Source of the DNA: Terrimonas sp.
GTDB lineage: Bacteria; Bacteroidota; Bacteroidia; Chitinophagales; Chitinophagaceae
Direction: 5' to 3'
Assembly (NCBI RefSeq): GCF_003075435.1
Contig: NZ_QCZJ01000024.1
Span: 1-64,000, forward strand
Length of the DNA: 64,000 bases
This document shows positions 52,092 through 60,384 of the stretch, piece after piece. Below the pieces are notes generated by a model. That model did not search any database and was not told where the DNA came from. It saw only the letters and a list, made by a program, of their open reading frames with translations. Each line of letters starts with the position of its first letter. The stretch's first letter is position 1. The position numbers and the translations under genes were made by a program.

Positions 52092-53204
52092 ATGTCACGT
52101 TCTGCTTTATTATTTACACCGGGGCCATTATCTACATCAAGCACTGTAAAAGAAGCCATGCTTGAAGATATGGGATCGAGGGATCATGCATTTGTGAAAG
52201 CCGTGAAAGATATCCGCGAAGGATTACTGAAGCTTGCGCATGCACCGAAAGAAGAAGGATATGAGTGCGTGATCATGCAGGGTTCAGGTACTTTTGGCGT
52301 GGAAAGTGTGATAAGCAGCGTAGTGGGAGAAAAAGACAAGCTGCTGATACTGGCTAATGGCGCTTATGGTGAGCGTATTGCGAAAATGGCTAAAATACAT
52401 AAGCTCAATCATGCAGTATTACGCTTTGACGAAGACAGTATAGTAACGCCGGAAGCAGTGGAAGCATTTTTAAAAGACAATAATGATATTACACATGTTG
52501 CGTGTATTCATAGTGAAACAACAACAGGACTGTTTAATCCTGTTGGTGATATTGGAGCAGTATGCAAAAAATACAATAAGGTATTTATAGTAGACGCGAT
52601 GAGTAGTTTTGGCGGTGTGGTAATGGATATGGTAGCATTGTATATTGATTTTCTTGTATCATCTTCCAACAAATGTATAGAAGGTGTTCCGGGTTTTGCA
52701 TTTGCCTTATGTAAAAAATCCGAGCTTGAAAAAGCTAAGGGACAGGCAAGAAGTTTGAGCCTTGATCTATATGATCAATGGTATGGTCTTGAAACGAACG
52801 GTCAGTTCAGGTTTACACCACCCACACTAAGCATTATGGCTTTTCAGCAGGCGATGAAGGAACTGGAAGAGGAAGGTGGTATATCTGCAAGAGAAGAAAG
52901 ATATAAAACGAATAAAAAAATACTGGATGAAGGCATGCACCAGCTGGGCTTTCAGCAATACCTCTCTCCGGAAATACAGGGTCACATCATTACTTCATTC
53001 TTATATCCTGATTCTCCTGATTTTAAATTCGATCGTTTTTACAATAAATTAAATGAAAGAGGATTTGTAATATATCCCGGTAAATTAAGTAAGGCTGATG
53101 CCTTCCGTATAGGTAATATAGGGCAGATATTTCCGGATGATGTAAGGGCATTACTGAAAGCGATTGAAGAAGTGATGAAGGAAGAGGGAGTGGGTGTTAA
53201 TTGA
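52092..53204 (+). CDS. phnW: 2-aminoethylphosphonate-pyruvate transaminase (PhnW-type)
   Basis: A 370-residue fold-type I PLP transaminase. LLFTPGPLSTSSTVKEAMLEDMGSRDHAF is the PhnW N-terminus; Lys 194 (SSSNKCIEG) is the Schiff-base lysine at the position of Salmonella PhnW and Asp 168 contacts the PLP ring. It would convert 2-aminoethylphosphonate to phosphonoacetaldehyde, with alanine formed. The phosphonatase (phnX) or dehydrogenase that normally follows is not here, so AEP use needs a gene elsewhere, or the enzyme works in the reverse (biosynthetic) direction for surface lipids or glycans. Confidence 0.88.
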   Translation: MSRSALLFTPGPLSTSSTVKEAMLEDMGSRDHAFVKAVKDIREGLLKLAHAPKEEGYECVIMQGSGTFGVESVISSVVGEKDKLLILANGAYGERIAKMAKIHKLNHAVLRFDEDSIVTPEAVEAFLKDNNDITHVACIHSETTTGLFNPVGDIGAVCKKYNKVFIVDAMSSFGGVVMDMVALYIDFLVSSSNKCIEGVPGFAFALCKKSELEKAKGQARSLSLDLYDQWYGLETNGQFRFTPPTLSIMAFQQAMKELEEEGGISAREERYKTNKKILDEGMHQLGFQQYLSPEIQGHIITSFLYPDSPDFKFDRFYNKLNERGFVIYPGKLSKADAFRIGNIGQIFPDDVRALLKAIEEVMKEEGVGVN

Positions 53205-53210
53205 TGGGTT

Positions 53211-53305
53211 TGGTTTGAAGTTTATAGTTTGTAGTTTATAGTTGTGTAAACCACAAACTTCCAACTCTTAACTTTCCCTATCTTTACCCGAAAGGATTGT
53301 TCCGC
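53211..53305. repeat. GTTTATAGTTTG word tract before the dehydratase gene
   Basis: AGTTTATAGTTTGTAGTTTATAG (53219-53241) with complementary TAAACCACAAACTTCC (53247-53262) forms a hairpin of the same family as 23392-23470. A TATCTTTA sequence near 53279 is one mismatch from the -7 consensus and AAAGGA at 53291-53296 is a fair Shine-Dalgarno site for the ATG at 53306. Confidence 0.6.
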
Positions 53306-55018
53306 ATGAATAAAAAACTCCGCAGTCAAAACTGGTTTGGCAAAAAAGGGAAGGATGGGTTTATATACCGCGCCTGGATGAAGAACCAGGGTATTCCCAA
53401 TTATGAATTTAAAGGCAAGCCTGTTATAGGTATTTGTAATACATGGTCTGAGCTTACACCCTGTAATGCACATTTCAGGGAGCTTGCTGAATCGGTGAAA
53501 AGAGGCATTTCCGAAGCTGGTGGTTTCCCGGTAGAGTTCCCGGTTATGTCGCTGGGTGAAACGCTTATTAAGCCTACGGCTATGCTTTACCGTAACCTTG
53601 CCAGTATGGATGTGGAAGAATCTATCAGGGCAAATCCTATAGATGGAGTAGTACTGTTATGCGGTTGTGACAAAACTACGCCTTCACTTGTAATGGGTGC
53701 ATGCAGCGTTAATATTCCAACCATTGTGGTATCAGGTGGACCAATGTTAACGGGAAAATATAAAGGAAAGAATATTGGCACAAGCGATATATGGCGTTTC
53801 AGCGAAGCGGTACGTTCAGGGCACATGTCGGAAGAGGAAATGGAAGTTACAGAAGCATGTATGGCACGCAGTCGCGGGCATTGCGCTGTAATGGGCACTG
53901 CTTCAACCATGGCCTGTATGGTTGAGTCGCTTGGTTTGTCTTTGCCCGAAAATGCCGCCATACCTGCTGCCGATTCACGCAGGAAAGTACTGGCACAGCT
54001 TTCGGGTATACGTATTGTTGAAATGGTGAATGAAGATCTGAAACCAACGGATATCCTTACCCGAAAGGCATTTGAAAATGCTATAAAAGTGAATGCTGCC
54101 ATAGGTGGCTCTACCAATTTCGTATTGCATTTGCTGGCTATAGCTGGCAGGGTAGGAGTAGCGCTTTCATTGAAAGATTTTGATGTGCATTCTGATGATA
54201 TTCCGCTTATCGCCAATCTTCAGCCTTCCGGCGAACATTTTGTGGAAGATCTCTATTATGCAGGAGGGCTTCCTGCTGTGATGAAAGAAATTCTTCCATC
54301 ATTACATAAAGACGCGTTAACCGTTAACGGGAAAACAGTTGGAAAAAACTGCAGCAGTGTTGCGTGCTATGATCGTAATGTGATTGCAACTGCTGAGCAA
54401 CCGTTTAATGATATATCAGGTATTGTTGTTGTAAAAGGGAACATTTGTGAAGAAGGCGCTGTGCTGAAACCTTCTGCCGCAAGTCCGCATTTATTAAAAC
54501 ATAGCGGCAAAGCCGTGGTATTTGAAGATATAGAAGATTATAAAAACCGTATTGATGACCCCAATCTTGATATTGACGAAAACAGCGTGATGGTACTGAA
54601 AAATGTTGGGCCGAAAGGATACCCCGGAATGCCCGAAGTAGGCAATATGGGATTACCCAAAAAAGTACTGGCAAAAGGTATTACTGATATGGTGCGTATT
54701 TCAGATGGCAGAATGAGTGGAACAGGATTTGGTACCGTTGTGCTGCATGTTTCTCCGGAAGCTGCGGCAGGTGAAAATTTTTCTGTAGTGAAGGATGGTG
54801 ATATGATTACACTGGATGTAGAAAAACGGATATTGCAGGCCGATGTAAGTGATGAAGAATTTGCAAAACGTAAAAAAGAAAAGCAGCAGGTAGTCACATC
54901 ATATACCAGGGGATATGTGAGCTTATATATTAATCATGTGGAGCAGGCGCACCTCGGCGCCGATTTTGATTTCTTAAAAGGGTCATCGGGAAGCGAAGTA
55001 ACAAGAGATTCTCATTAG
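53306..55018 (+). CDS. IlvD/Edd-family sugar-acid dehydratase
   Basis: A 570-residue Fe-S dehydratase. The three cluster cysteines (from this ATG) are Cys 53 (SELTPCN), Cys 121 (CGCDKT) and Cys 193 (RGHCAVMG). The N-terminus LRSQNWFGKKGKDGFIYRAWMKNQG is that of L-arabonate/D-xylonate-type dehydratases and not of the branched-chain dihydroxy-acid dehydratase, so a sugar acid substrate is most likely. A TTG 9 bases upstream is an alternative start. With the SDR gene 120 bp downstream it suggests a non-phosphorylative (Weimberg/Entner-Doudoroff-type) sugar oxidation route. Confidence 0.88.
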   Translation: MNKKLRSQNWFGKKGKDGFIYRAWMKNQGIPNYEFKGKPVIGICNTWSELTPCNAHFRELAESVKRGISEAGGFPVEFPVMSLGETLIKPTAMLYRNLASMDVEESIRANPIDGVVLLCGCDKTTPSLVMGACSVNIPTIVVSGGPMLTGKYKGKNIGTSDIWRFSEAVRSGHMSEEEMEVTEACMARSRGHCAVMGTASTMACMVESLGLSLPENAAIPAADSRRKVLAQLSGIRIVEMVNEDLKPTDILTRKAFENAIKVNAAIGGSTNFVLHLLAIAGRVGVALSLKDFDVHSDDIPLIANLQPSGEHFVEDLYYAGGLPAVMKEILPSLHKDALTVNGKTVGKNCSSVACYDRNVIATAEQPFNDISGIVVVKGNICEEGAVLKPSAASPHLLKHSGKAVVFEDIEDYKNRIDDPNLDIDENSVMVLKNVGPKGYPGMPEVGNMGLPKKVLAKGITDMVRISDGRMSGTGFGTVVLHVSPEAAAGENFSVVKDGDMITLDVEKRILQADVSDEEFAKRKKEKQQVVTSYTRGYVSLYINHVEQAHLGADFDFLKGSSGSEVTRDSH

Positions 55019-55140
55019 GGGGAAGCTGTCAGCGATCAGCTATCGGCGGTGGGCAGTGGGTAAATTGCCATTCGCTATTGACCATTCACCATTGACTATT
55101 CACCATTGACCATTGCCATATAATTTATAATGCTTGTTTT
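55019..55140. repeat. GCGATCAGC / CCATTGACC word-repeat tract
   Basis: GCTGTCAGCGATCAGCTATCGGCGGTGG (55026-55053) then CATTCGCTATTGACCATTCACCATTGACTATTCACCATTGACC (55070-55112) repeat a 14-bp ACCATTCACCATTG unit. Two word families adjoin here. Confidence 0.65.
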
Positions 55141-55914
55141 ATGAATGATAATGAAAAAAATTTTAAAGACCAGGTTGCTATAGTAACAGGGGCGGGGCAG
55201 GGGATAGGTTTTGAAATTGCGAGACAATTATGCGAAAACGGCGCTGCAGTTGTGTTGAATGATGTTGATGCATCACTGGCAGAAAAAGCAGCCGAAACTA
55301 TTGCCAAAGAAGGCTACTCATGCATTGCTTTTGCAGGCGATGTTTCTGATAAGAAGTTCATAGATGCTATGGTAAACGAGACGGTATCAAAGTTTGGTAA
55401 GCTGACTATTGCAATTGCCAATGCGGGTATTACCTTGTTTGGTGATTTTCTTACCTACCCTGCGGATTCTTTGTATAAAGTAATGCAGTTAAATTTAGGT
55501 GGAAGTTTTTTGCTGGCGCAGGCTATTTCAAGGCAGATCATTAAACAAAGATCCGGTGGGAGTATATTGCTGATGTCTTCTGTAACCGGTCACCAGGCGC
55601 ATAAAAACCTTGCGGCTTACGGCATGACAAAAGCCGCGCTTGAAATGCTGGCTAAAAATCTTGTAGTTGAATTATCGGAATACAATATCAATGTAAATAC
55701 AATTGCACCCGGCGCTACATTAACGGAACGTACATTAGGCGACCCTGAATATATGAGTACCTGGAGCCGTATCACGCCAATGGGAAAACCTGCTACAGTG
55801 CAGGATATTGCTAATGCGGTACTGTTCATGGTGTCTCCGCTCTCCCGCCATATTACCGGGCAGAGCCTGGTGGTAGATGGTGGCTGGACATCGGTAAGTC
55901 CTTCGCCATATTAA
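55141..55914 (+). CDS. Short-chain dehydrogenase/reductase
   Basis: A 257-residue classical SDR. The nucleotide motif GAGQGIG (17-23), the NAG (about 93-95), the catalytic Ser in LLMSSVTGHQ and Tyr-x-x-x-Lys in YGMTK (about 160-164) are intact. Likely an aldose or sugar-acid dehydrogenase, by its place behind the IlvD/Edd-type dehydratase; the reductase direction is also possible. Confidence 0.9.
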   Translation: MNDNEKNFKDQVAIVTGAGQGIGFEIARQLCENGAAVVLNDVDASLAEKAAETIAKEGYSCIAFAGDVSDKKFIDAMVNETVSKFGKLTIAIANAGITLFGDFLTYPADSLYKVMQLNLGGSFLLAQAISRQIIKQRSGGSILLMSSVTGHQAHKNLAAYGMTKAALEMLAKNLVVELSEYNINVNTIAPGATLTERTLGDPEYMSTWSRITPMGKPATVQDIANAVLFMVSPLSRHITGQSLVVDGGWTSVSPSPY

Positions 55915-56042
55915 TAAAGTGAGACGAGAGGGGTGAAACGTAAAAATTCAAAGTCATGCCCTGAGTAAAGTGATGCAGGAATGTACATAAATTTTTCCTG
56001 CCCGGTCAATACTTAGTTATAAGTTGTTTTCGTTTTTGCTGC

Positions 56043-56927
56043 ATGAAAAATCCGGTATCTTTTTCCTGTATTGCAGCATTGCTCTTTTTGAGCTCATGCC
56101 AGTATTCTGTAAGTACATCTCTTATACCTGAAATACCTGCTGTACCTGTTGCCAACTCAAAGTCTGAAGCAGCTGAAGCGGAACTTGATAGAAAGGAGGA
56201 AACGCCAGTTGCAGTTTCAGATATAGACGCCGCAACGGTATTATCAAAACCACAAATACCTGTTTTATGTTATCACCAGATAAGAGACTGGCGTGGAAAT
56301 GAAAGCAGGGGCGTAAAAGATGCTGTTGTGCCTCCGGCAATTTTTAGAAGCCAGTTACAGATACTGGCAGACAGCGGTTACCATACTATTTTACCGGATG
56401 ACCTGTATAACTATCTCACCAAAGGTTCACCGCTTCCGCCTAAACCAATCATGCTTACTTATGATGATGGCGATGCAGACCAATATAATATTGCCGCGCC
56501 TGAAATGGCAAAGCACGGTTTTAAAGGTGTGTTTTTTGTGATGACGGTTTCGCTTGGGCGATCTATCTATATGACGAAAGAACAGGTAAAACTATTATCT
56601 GACGAAGGTCATATAATTGCTTCACATACTTATGACCATCATGATGTAAGAAAATATACTGATGCCGATTGGGATAAGCAACTTATTGAATCTGGCAGAC
56701 AACTGGAAGCCATTACAGGTAAACCTGTCAGATATTTTGCATACCCGTTTGGTGCATGGAATAAACAGGCAATTCCCGCGCTTAAAAAACGAAATATGAT
56801 CGCAGCATTTCAACTTTCCACCAAAATGGACCAGGATGATCCTTTATATACTATCCGCCGTATGATGGTGCCGGGAGACTGGAGCGCAACTACAATGCTG
56901 AATGCTATGAAGAGGACATTTAAGTAA
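56043..56927 (+). CDS. Polysaccharide deacetylase (CE4) lipoprotein
   Basis: A 294-residue lipoprotein (lipobox FLSSC, Cys 19) with a NodB-type domain (about 70-290). The metal site is Asp 141-Asp 142 (LTYDDGDAD) with His 195 and His 199 (SHTYDHH); VLCYHQIRDW near 75 is the family start. Would remove N- or O-acetyl groups from peptidoglycan or extracellular polysaccharide. Its final catalytic motif is YFAYPFGAWN near 235. Confidence 0.9.
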   Translation: MKNPVSFSCIAALLFLSSCQYSVSTSLIPEIPAVPVANSKSEAAEAELDRKEETPVAVSDIDAATVLSKPQIPVLCYHQIRDWRGNESRGVKDAVVPPAIFRSQLQILADSGYHTILPDDLYNYLTKGSPLPPKPIMLTYDDGDADQYNIAAPEMAKHGFKGVFFVMTVSLGRSIYMTKEQVKLLSDEGHIIASHTYDHHDVRKYTDADWDKQLIESGRQLEAITGKPVRYFAYPFGAWNKQAIPALKKRNMIAAFQLSTKMDQDDPLYTIRRMMVPGDWSATTMLNAMKRTFK

Positions 56928-57121
56928 TTCAGGTTGCTGGTTAAGCAGTGAGCTTATTCAGTGTAAATGCCAGAATAAAGATCACCGTTTTATTAAAAGC
57001 CCTTTAAAGGCTGCTGCGTGTATTTTGCTTAGCAACAGCGCCCTTGTCCAGGTAACTTTCAAAATAAAATAGCTAATGCTATTGTTCTGATTTCACTATC
57101 ACTTACTTTTCGATAAGTTGT
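56928..57121. other. Intergenic region
   Basis: Convergent gap of 194 bp with no gene or strong hairpin; only a short AGCCCTTTAAAGGCT palindrome near 56999. Confidence 0.4.
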
Positions 57122-57595
57122 TTATTTTTTGGCGGTAAATCCAACAGGAATATATAGATCGCCTTTGTCGTACATATTGATAAAGATGGTTACAGTATCC
57201 TTACTTCCTTCAAGCCATACGCGGTAAATATCGAGTAAACCTGTATTGTCCAGTAATCCGTTCGGCGTTTTGAATGCGCAGCAGCTTCCTGTACGGGAAT
57301 AACTAACATTTTCACCATTTGGCCCAAGCAGGGCATTAAGAAACCGCCGTTCATTTTTGGGACCGTTTCGTTCGCGGTTACCACCGGTTTTTACGGGGTT
57401 TTCTTTGGTAAATCCGTAAGTCTTATCTGTTGTAGTTTCTGTCAGCAGGTAGGTATTATCATCAACGGATTCAACGGTATATACTCTTGTATCTCCAATT
57501 CCCGGGTTGTTATCAGCAGTTTGGGTTACGGTTTTTTTCTGCGGGGAGCAGGCAACTGAGCAGGTAATTAATACAGGGATTATGTATTTTTTCAT
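57122..57595 (-). CDS. Small lipoprotein with a Cys-Cys motif
   Basis: A 157-residue lipoprotein starting at the ATG at 57595 (lipobox SVAC, Cys 16); upstream codons are open but give no signal sequence. The mature domain has NERRFLNALLGPNGENVSYSRTGSCCAFKTPNGLLDNTGLLD and DLYIPVGFTAKK at the end, an arrangement I recall for a Bacteroidota family that databases sometimes mislabel as 2-dehydro-3-deoxyphosphooctonate aldolase. It has nothing in common with the true KdsA at 17646-18467. Function unknown. Confidence 0.75.
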   Translation of the reverse strand: MKKYIIPVLITCSVACSPQKKTVTQTADNNPGIGDTRVYTVESVDDNTYLLTETTTDKTYGFTKENPVKTGGNRERNGPKNERRFLNALLGPNGENVSYSRTGSCCAFKTPNGLLDNTGLLDIYRVWLEGSKDTVTIFINMYDKGDLYIPVGFTAKK

Positions 57596-57642
57596 AGTTA
57601 GATAACGTGGAATTTTAAAAATATTGCTACTGAAGCTAAACA

Positions 57643-57692
57643 GAGAAATGAAATGACAAACCTTAATACCCGGGTTTATCATTTCATTTCTC
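57643..57692. other. Long perfect hairpin between lipA and the lipoprotein gene
   Basis: GAGAAATGAAATGA (57643-57656) and TCATTTCATTTCTC (57679-57692) pair over 14 bp, and AAACC/GGTTT extends the stem inside. No T-run follows on the minus strand, so it may protect an mRNA end or act as a processing site more than a terminator. Confidence 0.6.
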
Positions 57693-57715
57693 ACTATATA
57701 AATACAATATATATT

Positions 57716-58642
57716 TTAGGAAACCATCATCGCTTTCTTCCTCAGCCATTCCGCTTTACCTATGCCTTCAAACACGTGTTTTTCGCTGTGGTAAGATGAC
57801 CGTACCAGTGGGCCGCTTTCCACATAGTCGAATCCCATGTCATAACCGGCTTCAGTATATTCATTAAATTCATCAGGGTGCACAAAACGCTGCACCGGCA
57901 AATGTTTACGTGTTGGCTGAAGGTATTGCCCTATAGTAATTACATCCACACCGTTGGCGCGAAGATCACGCATGGTTTGCAGTACTTCCTCTTTTGCTTC
58001 ACCCAGTCCAAGCATAATGCCTGATTTGGTACGCATACCTTGTTCTTTAAGATGTTTCAGCACTTCCATGCTGCGCCAGTATTTTGCCTGTATGCGCACC
58101 TGGCGTGTCATACGCTCAACTGTTTCTATATTATGAGATACTACTTCAGGTGCTGCTTCAACAATACGTTGTATGTTTTCTTTCTCCCCTTTAAAATCCG
58201 GAACCAATGTTTCGAGTGTAGTATCCGGGTTTAAAGCTTTTACTGCTTTAATCGTGTTGTACCAGATAATGCTTCCGCCATCTTTTATTTCATCCCTGTC
58301 AACAGAGGTTATTACAGCATGTTTAACTTTCATCAGGTAAATCGCCTCTGCTACGCGCTGAGGCTCGTCCCAGTCAATAGCATCCGGTCTGCCGGTGGCA
58401 ACCGCGCAAAATCCGCAACTGCGGGTACATACATTACCAAGTATCATGAAGGTTGCAGTGCCTGCTCCCCAGCATTCGCCCATATTAGGACAATTACCAC
58501 TTTCGCAAATGGTATGCAGCTTATGTGTATCTACTAAATTTCTTACGTTCTTATAACTTTCACCTATCGGCAGCTTTACTCTTAACCAATCCGGCTTTTT
58601 AGGCCGAGGCTCCGCTTCGGTTGTTGTTGCACATCCACTCAT
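57716..58642 (-). CDS. lipA: Lipoyl synthase
   Basis: A 308-residue radical SAM enzyme that adds sulfur at C6 and C8 of octanoyl groups on lipoyl domains. The auxiliary-cluster cysteines are Cys 46, 51 and 57 ([12 protein letters not shown]) and the radical SAM cluster is Cys 72, 76 and 79 (CTRSCGFC). The C-terminal [13 protein letters not shown] holds the serine ligand. No lipB is adjacent. Confidence 0.97.
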   Translation of the reverse strand: MSGCATTTEAEPRPKKPDWLRVKLPIGESYKNVRNLVDTHKLHTICESGNCPNMGECWGAGTATFMILGNVCTRSCGFCAVATGRPDAIDWDEPQRVAEAIYLMKVKHAVITSVDRDEIKDGGSIIWYNTIKAVKALNPDTTLETLVPDFKGEKENIQRIVEAAPEVVSHNIETVERMTRQVRIQAKYWRSMEVLKHLKEQGMRTKSGIMLGLGEAKEEVLQTMRDLRANGVDVITIGQYLQPTRKHLPVQRFVHPDEFNEYTEAGYDMGFDYVESGPLVRSSYHSEKHVFEGIGKAEWLRKKAMMVS

Positions 58643-58680
58643 AGTTAAAAATTACTTTACAATATGCAAATTTAACGGTC

Positions 58681-59505
58681 TTACTTCCGTTTGCCAAATA
58701 ACAAGGAAACGTAGGCGTTGAAGAAGAATTTTCGTGACGGGCTATATACCATTTGCTGAACATCTTTAAAGTAATATTCCATATTTAACCCGCCTTCAAT
58801 GGCCGACACTACTGTATTAAACCTGTTGTAATCAAATCGTATAGCAGTTTTTGCGTGAAGCCCGGGAGCAAGTTTCATTTCATTCCAGCCCTTGGTTAAC
58901 CCGGCGCCGCCAATAATTCCTTCCTGCCCTAAAAATAACAGGCTGTCAGGCGAGTCATATTTTACATATTTGCTGCTATTGTTCCCATCCGGCACTTCCA
59001 TATAATATGGTCTTAGTAAACCCAACGATAATCCGCCGGCACCTATTCCATACACAGAAACTCCGTTTTTATTTCCTTTGCCCCCAATTAAAATTTGTTG
59101 CCCCATAGCTCCTTTTAGCTGGTAAAAAATATTTTTTTTGCCATACACGAAGGGCGTACCAAAAAAGATAAAACCGCCATTGGCTGTGGTAGTATTCTGC
59201 TTGTCTTCTTTGCGGTGCTTTTTTTCGTTGAATTCAATTTGATAAATGGTGGCGCGGGTTACTGAGTTTGATTTTCCGAATTCATAAGATATTCCCCATC
59301 CGTCAGTATTCAATTTTATTCCAAAGGCGTTCTGCTTGCGGAATGATGGTACACCTTCTTCCTCAAGCCTCATAATCTGGTTCATCTTCTCTTTCTTTTG
59401 CCTTTTCTTATCGTCTTTGGTTTTCCTTTGGTTGTCTTGCTGGCTATAGCCGGCAAACGTAAAACTGGCGAATACAATAACCGCAATGATTTTTTTCACC
59501 TTCAA
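58681..59505 (-). CDS. Outer membrane beta-barrel-like protein of unknown function
   Basis: A 274-residue secreted protein (signal peptide about 1-21, ending AGYSQ). A charged Lys/Glu/Asp-rich stretch at 22-50 (RKTKDDKKRQKKEKMNQIM) is followed by beta strands with alternating hydrophobic and aromatic residues. It fits a family of small barrels seen across Bacteroidota. No enzyme motif. Downstream of lipA on the same strand, 38 bp apart, so possibly upstream of it in transcription: this gene is transcribed before lipA. Confidence 0.7.
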   Translation of the reverse strand: MKVKKIIAVIVFASFTFAGYSQQDNQRKTKDDKKRQKKEKMNQIMRLEEEGVPSFRKQNAFGIKLNTDGWGISYEFGKSNSVTRATIYQIEFNEKKHRKEDKQNTTTANGGFIFFGTPFVYGKKNIFYQLKGAMGQQILIGGKGNKNGVSVYGIGAGGLSLGLLRPYYMEVPDGNNSSKYVKYDSPDSLLFLGQEGIIGGAGLTKGWNEMKLAPGLHAKTAIRFDYNRFNTVVSAIEGGLNMEYYFKDVQQMVYSPSRKFFFNAYVSLLFGKRK

Positions 59506-59550
59506 TGATTTATGTGTTCTTTAAACGTAAATTTAAACAAAAATAATACA

Positions 59551-59976
59551 ATGACTTCAACAGTAGTGTACGAAGGAAATTTGCGTACGGTTTGTACCCA
59601 TCTGAAATCCGGAACTGTAATTGAAACAGATGCTCCGCTCGATAACCAGGGACTTGCAGAACGTTTTTCGCCTAGTGATCTGGTGGCAACAGCGCTCGGA
59701 AGCTGTATGCTTACAATAATGGGTATAAAAGCAAGAGATATGAATGTTGATATTAAGGGTATAAAAATCGAGATTGAAAAGATCATGGCTACTGATCCCA
59801 GGCGGATTTCAGGCATAAATTTAACATTTCATTTCCCGGAAACCCTTGATTTAACTGATAAGGGAAAAACCATACTTGAAAGAGCGGCACATACCTGCCC
59901 GGTAGCGTACAGCATTCATCCTGATATAAAGGTGAATACTATATTTAACTGGCAGAACGCAGGGGCGCTGCAATAG
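59551..59976 (+). CDS. OsmC-family peroxiredoxin-like protein
   Basis: A 141-residue OsmC/Ohr protein with the two redox cysteines Cys 52 (ALGSCM) and Cys 116 (HTCPV). It would reduce organic hydroperoxides or bind acyl groups; the fold is a homodimer. The ATG at 59551 is preferred to an ATG 39 bp upstream because it gives the usual N-terminus. Divergent from the barrel protein, 45 bp apart. Confidence 0.9.
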   Translation: MTSTVVYEGNLRTVCTHLKSGTVIETDAPLDNQGLAERFSPSDLVATALGSCMLTIMGIKARDMNVDIKGIKIEIEKIMATDPRRISGINLTFHFPETLDLTDKGKTILERAAHTCPVAYSIHPDIKVNTIFNWQNAGALQ

Positions 59977-60384
59977 TGAAGCGCAAATATTTTTTTATAG
60001 AATAGCACACGGAATACACAGATGATACTAATAAACACGGGTACATTCCGTGAATATCCGCCATATCCGTTTTATCCGTGTTCCATTCTTCGTATTGGAG
60101 ATGCCCGAAGTTATTTTTAACTAACTCTTGATATATTTCCTGCCACGAATTCCAGTGTTCGCATTGGCGAAACAGGATTTGCTACGCAAAGAGCCACAAA
60201 GCATACACAAAGTTACACAGAGCATTAATTAGCCTCTTTGTGGCTCTTTGTGTATCCTTCGTGTACCTCTTTGAAATAACCAGTGAATAATACAACCGGT
60301 AAGCTGAGAACTTATTTCAGGACAATACATTATATTTTTCCTGAATCAGGTTTGGTACTTAAAATGACGGCACCTTCCTCCTCT
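59977..60384. repeat. Intergenic tract of ACACAGA/CTTTGTG words with 15-bp inverted repeat
   Basis: A 408-bp gap. AATACACAGATGATACTAATAAACACGG and related words come first; then CAAAGAGCCACAAAG (60188-60202) and CTTTGTGGCTCTTTG (60237-60251) are a perfect 15-bp inverted repeat, giving a hairpin with a 34-nt loop. The words recur weakly at 17440-17475. No gene is supported; the short + strand frame at 60283-60510 is a shadow. Confidence 0.65.
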
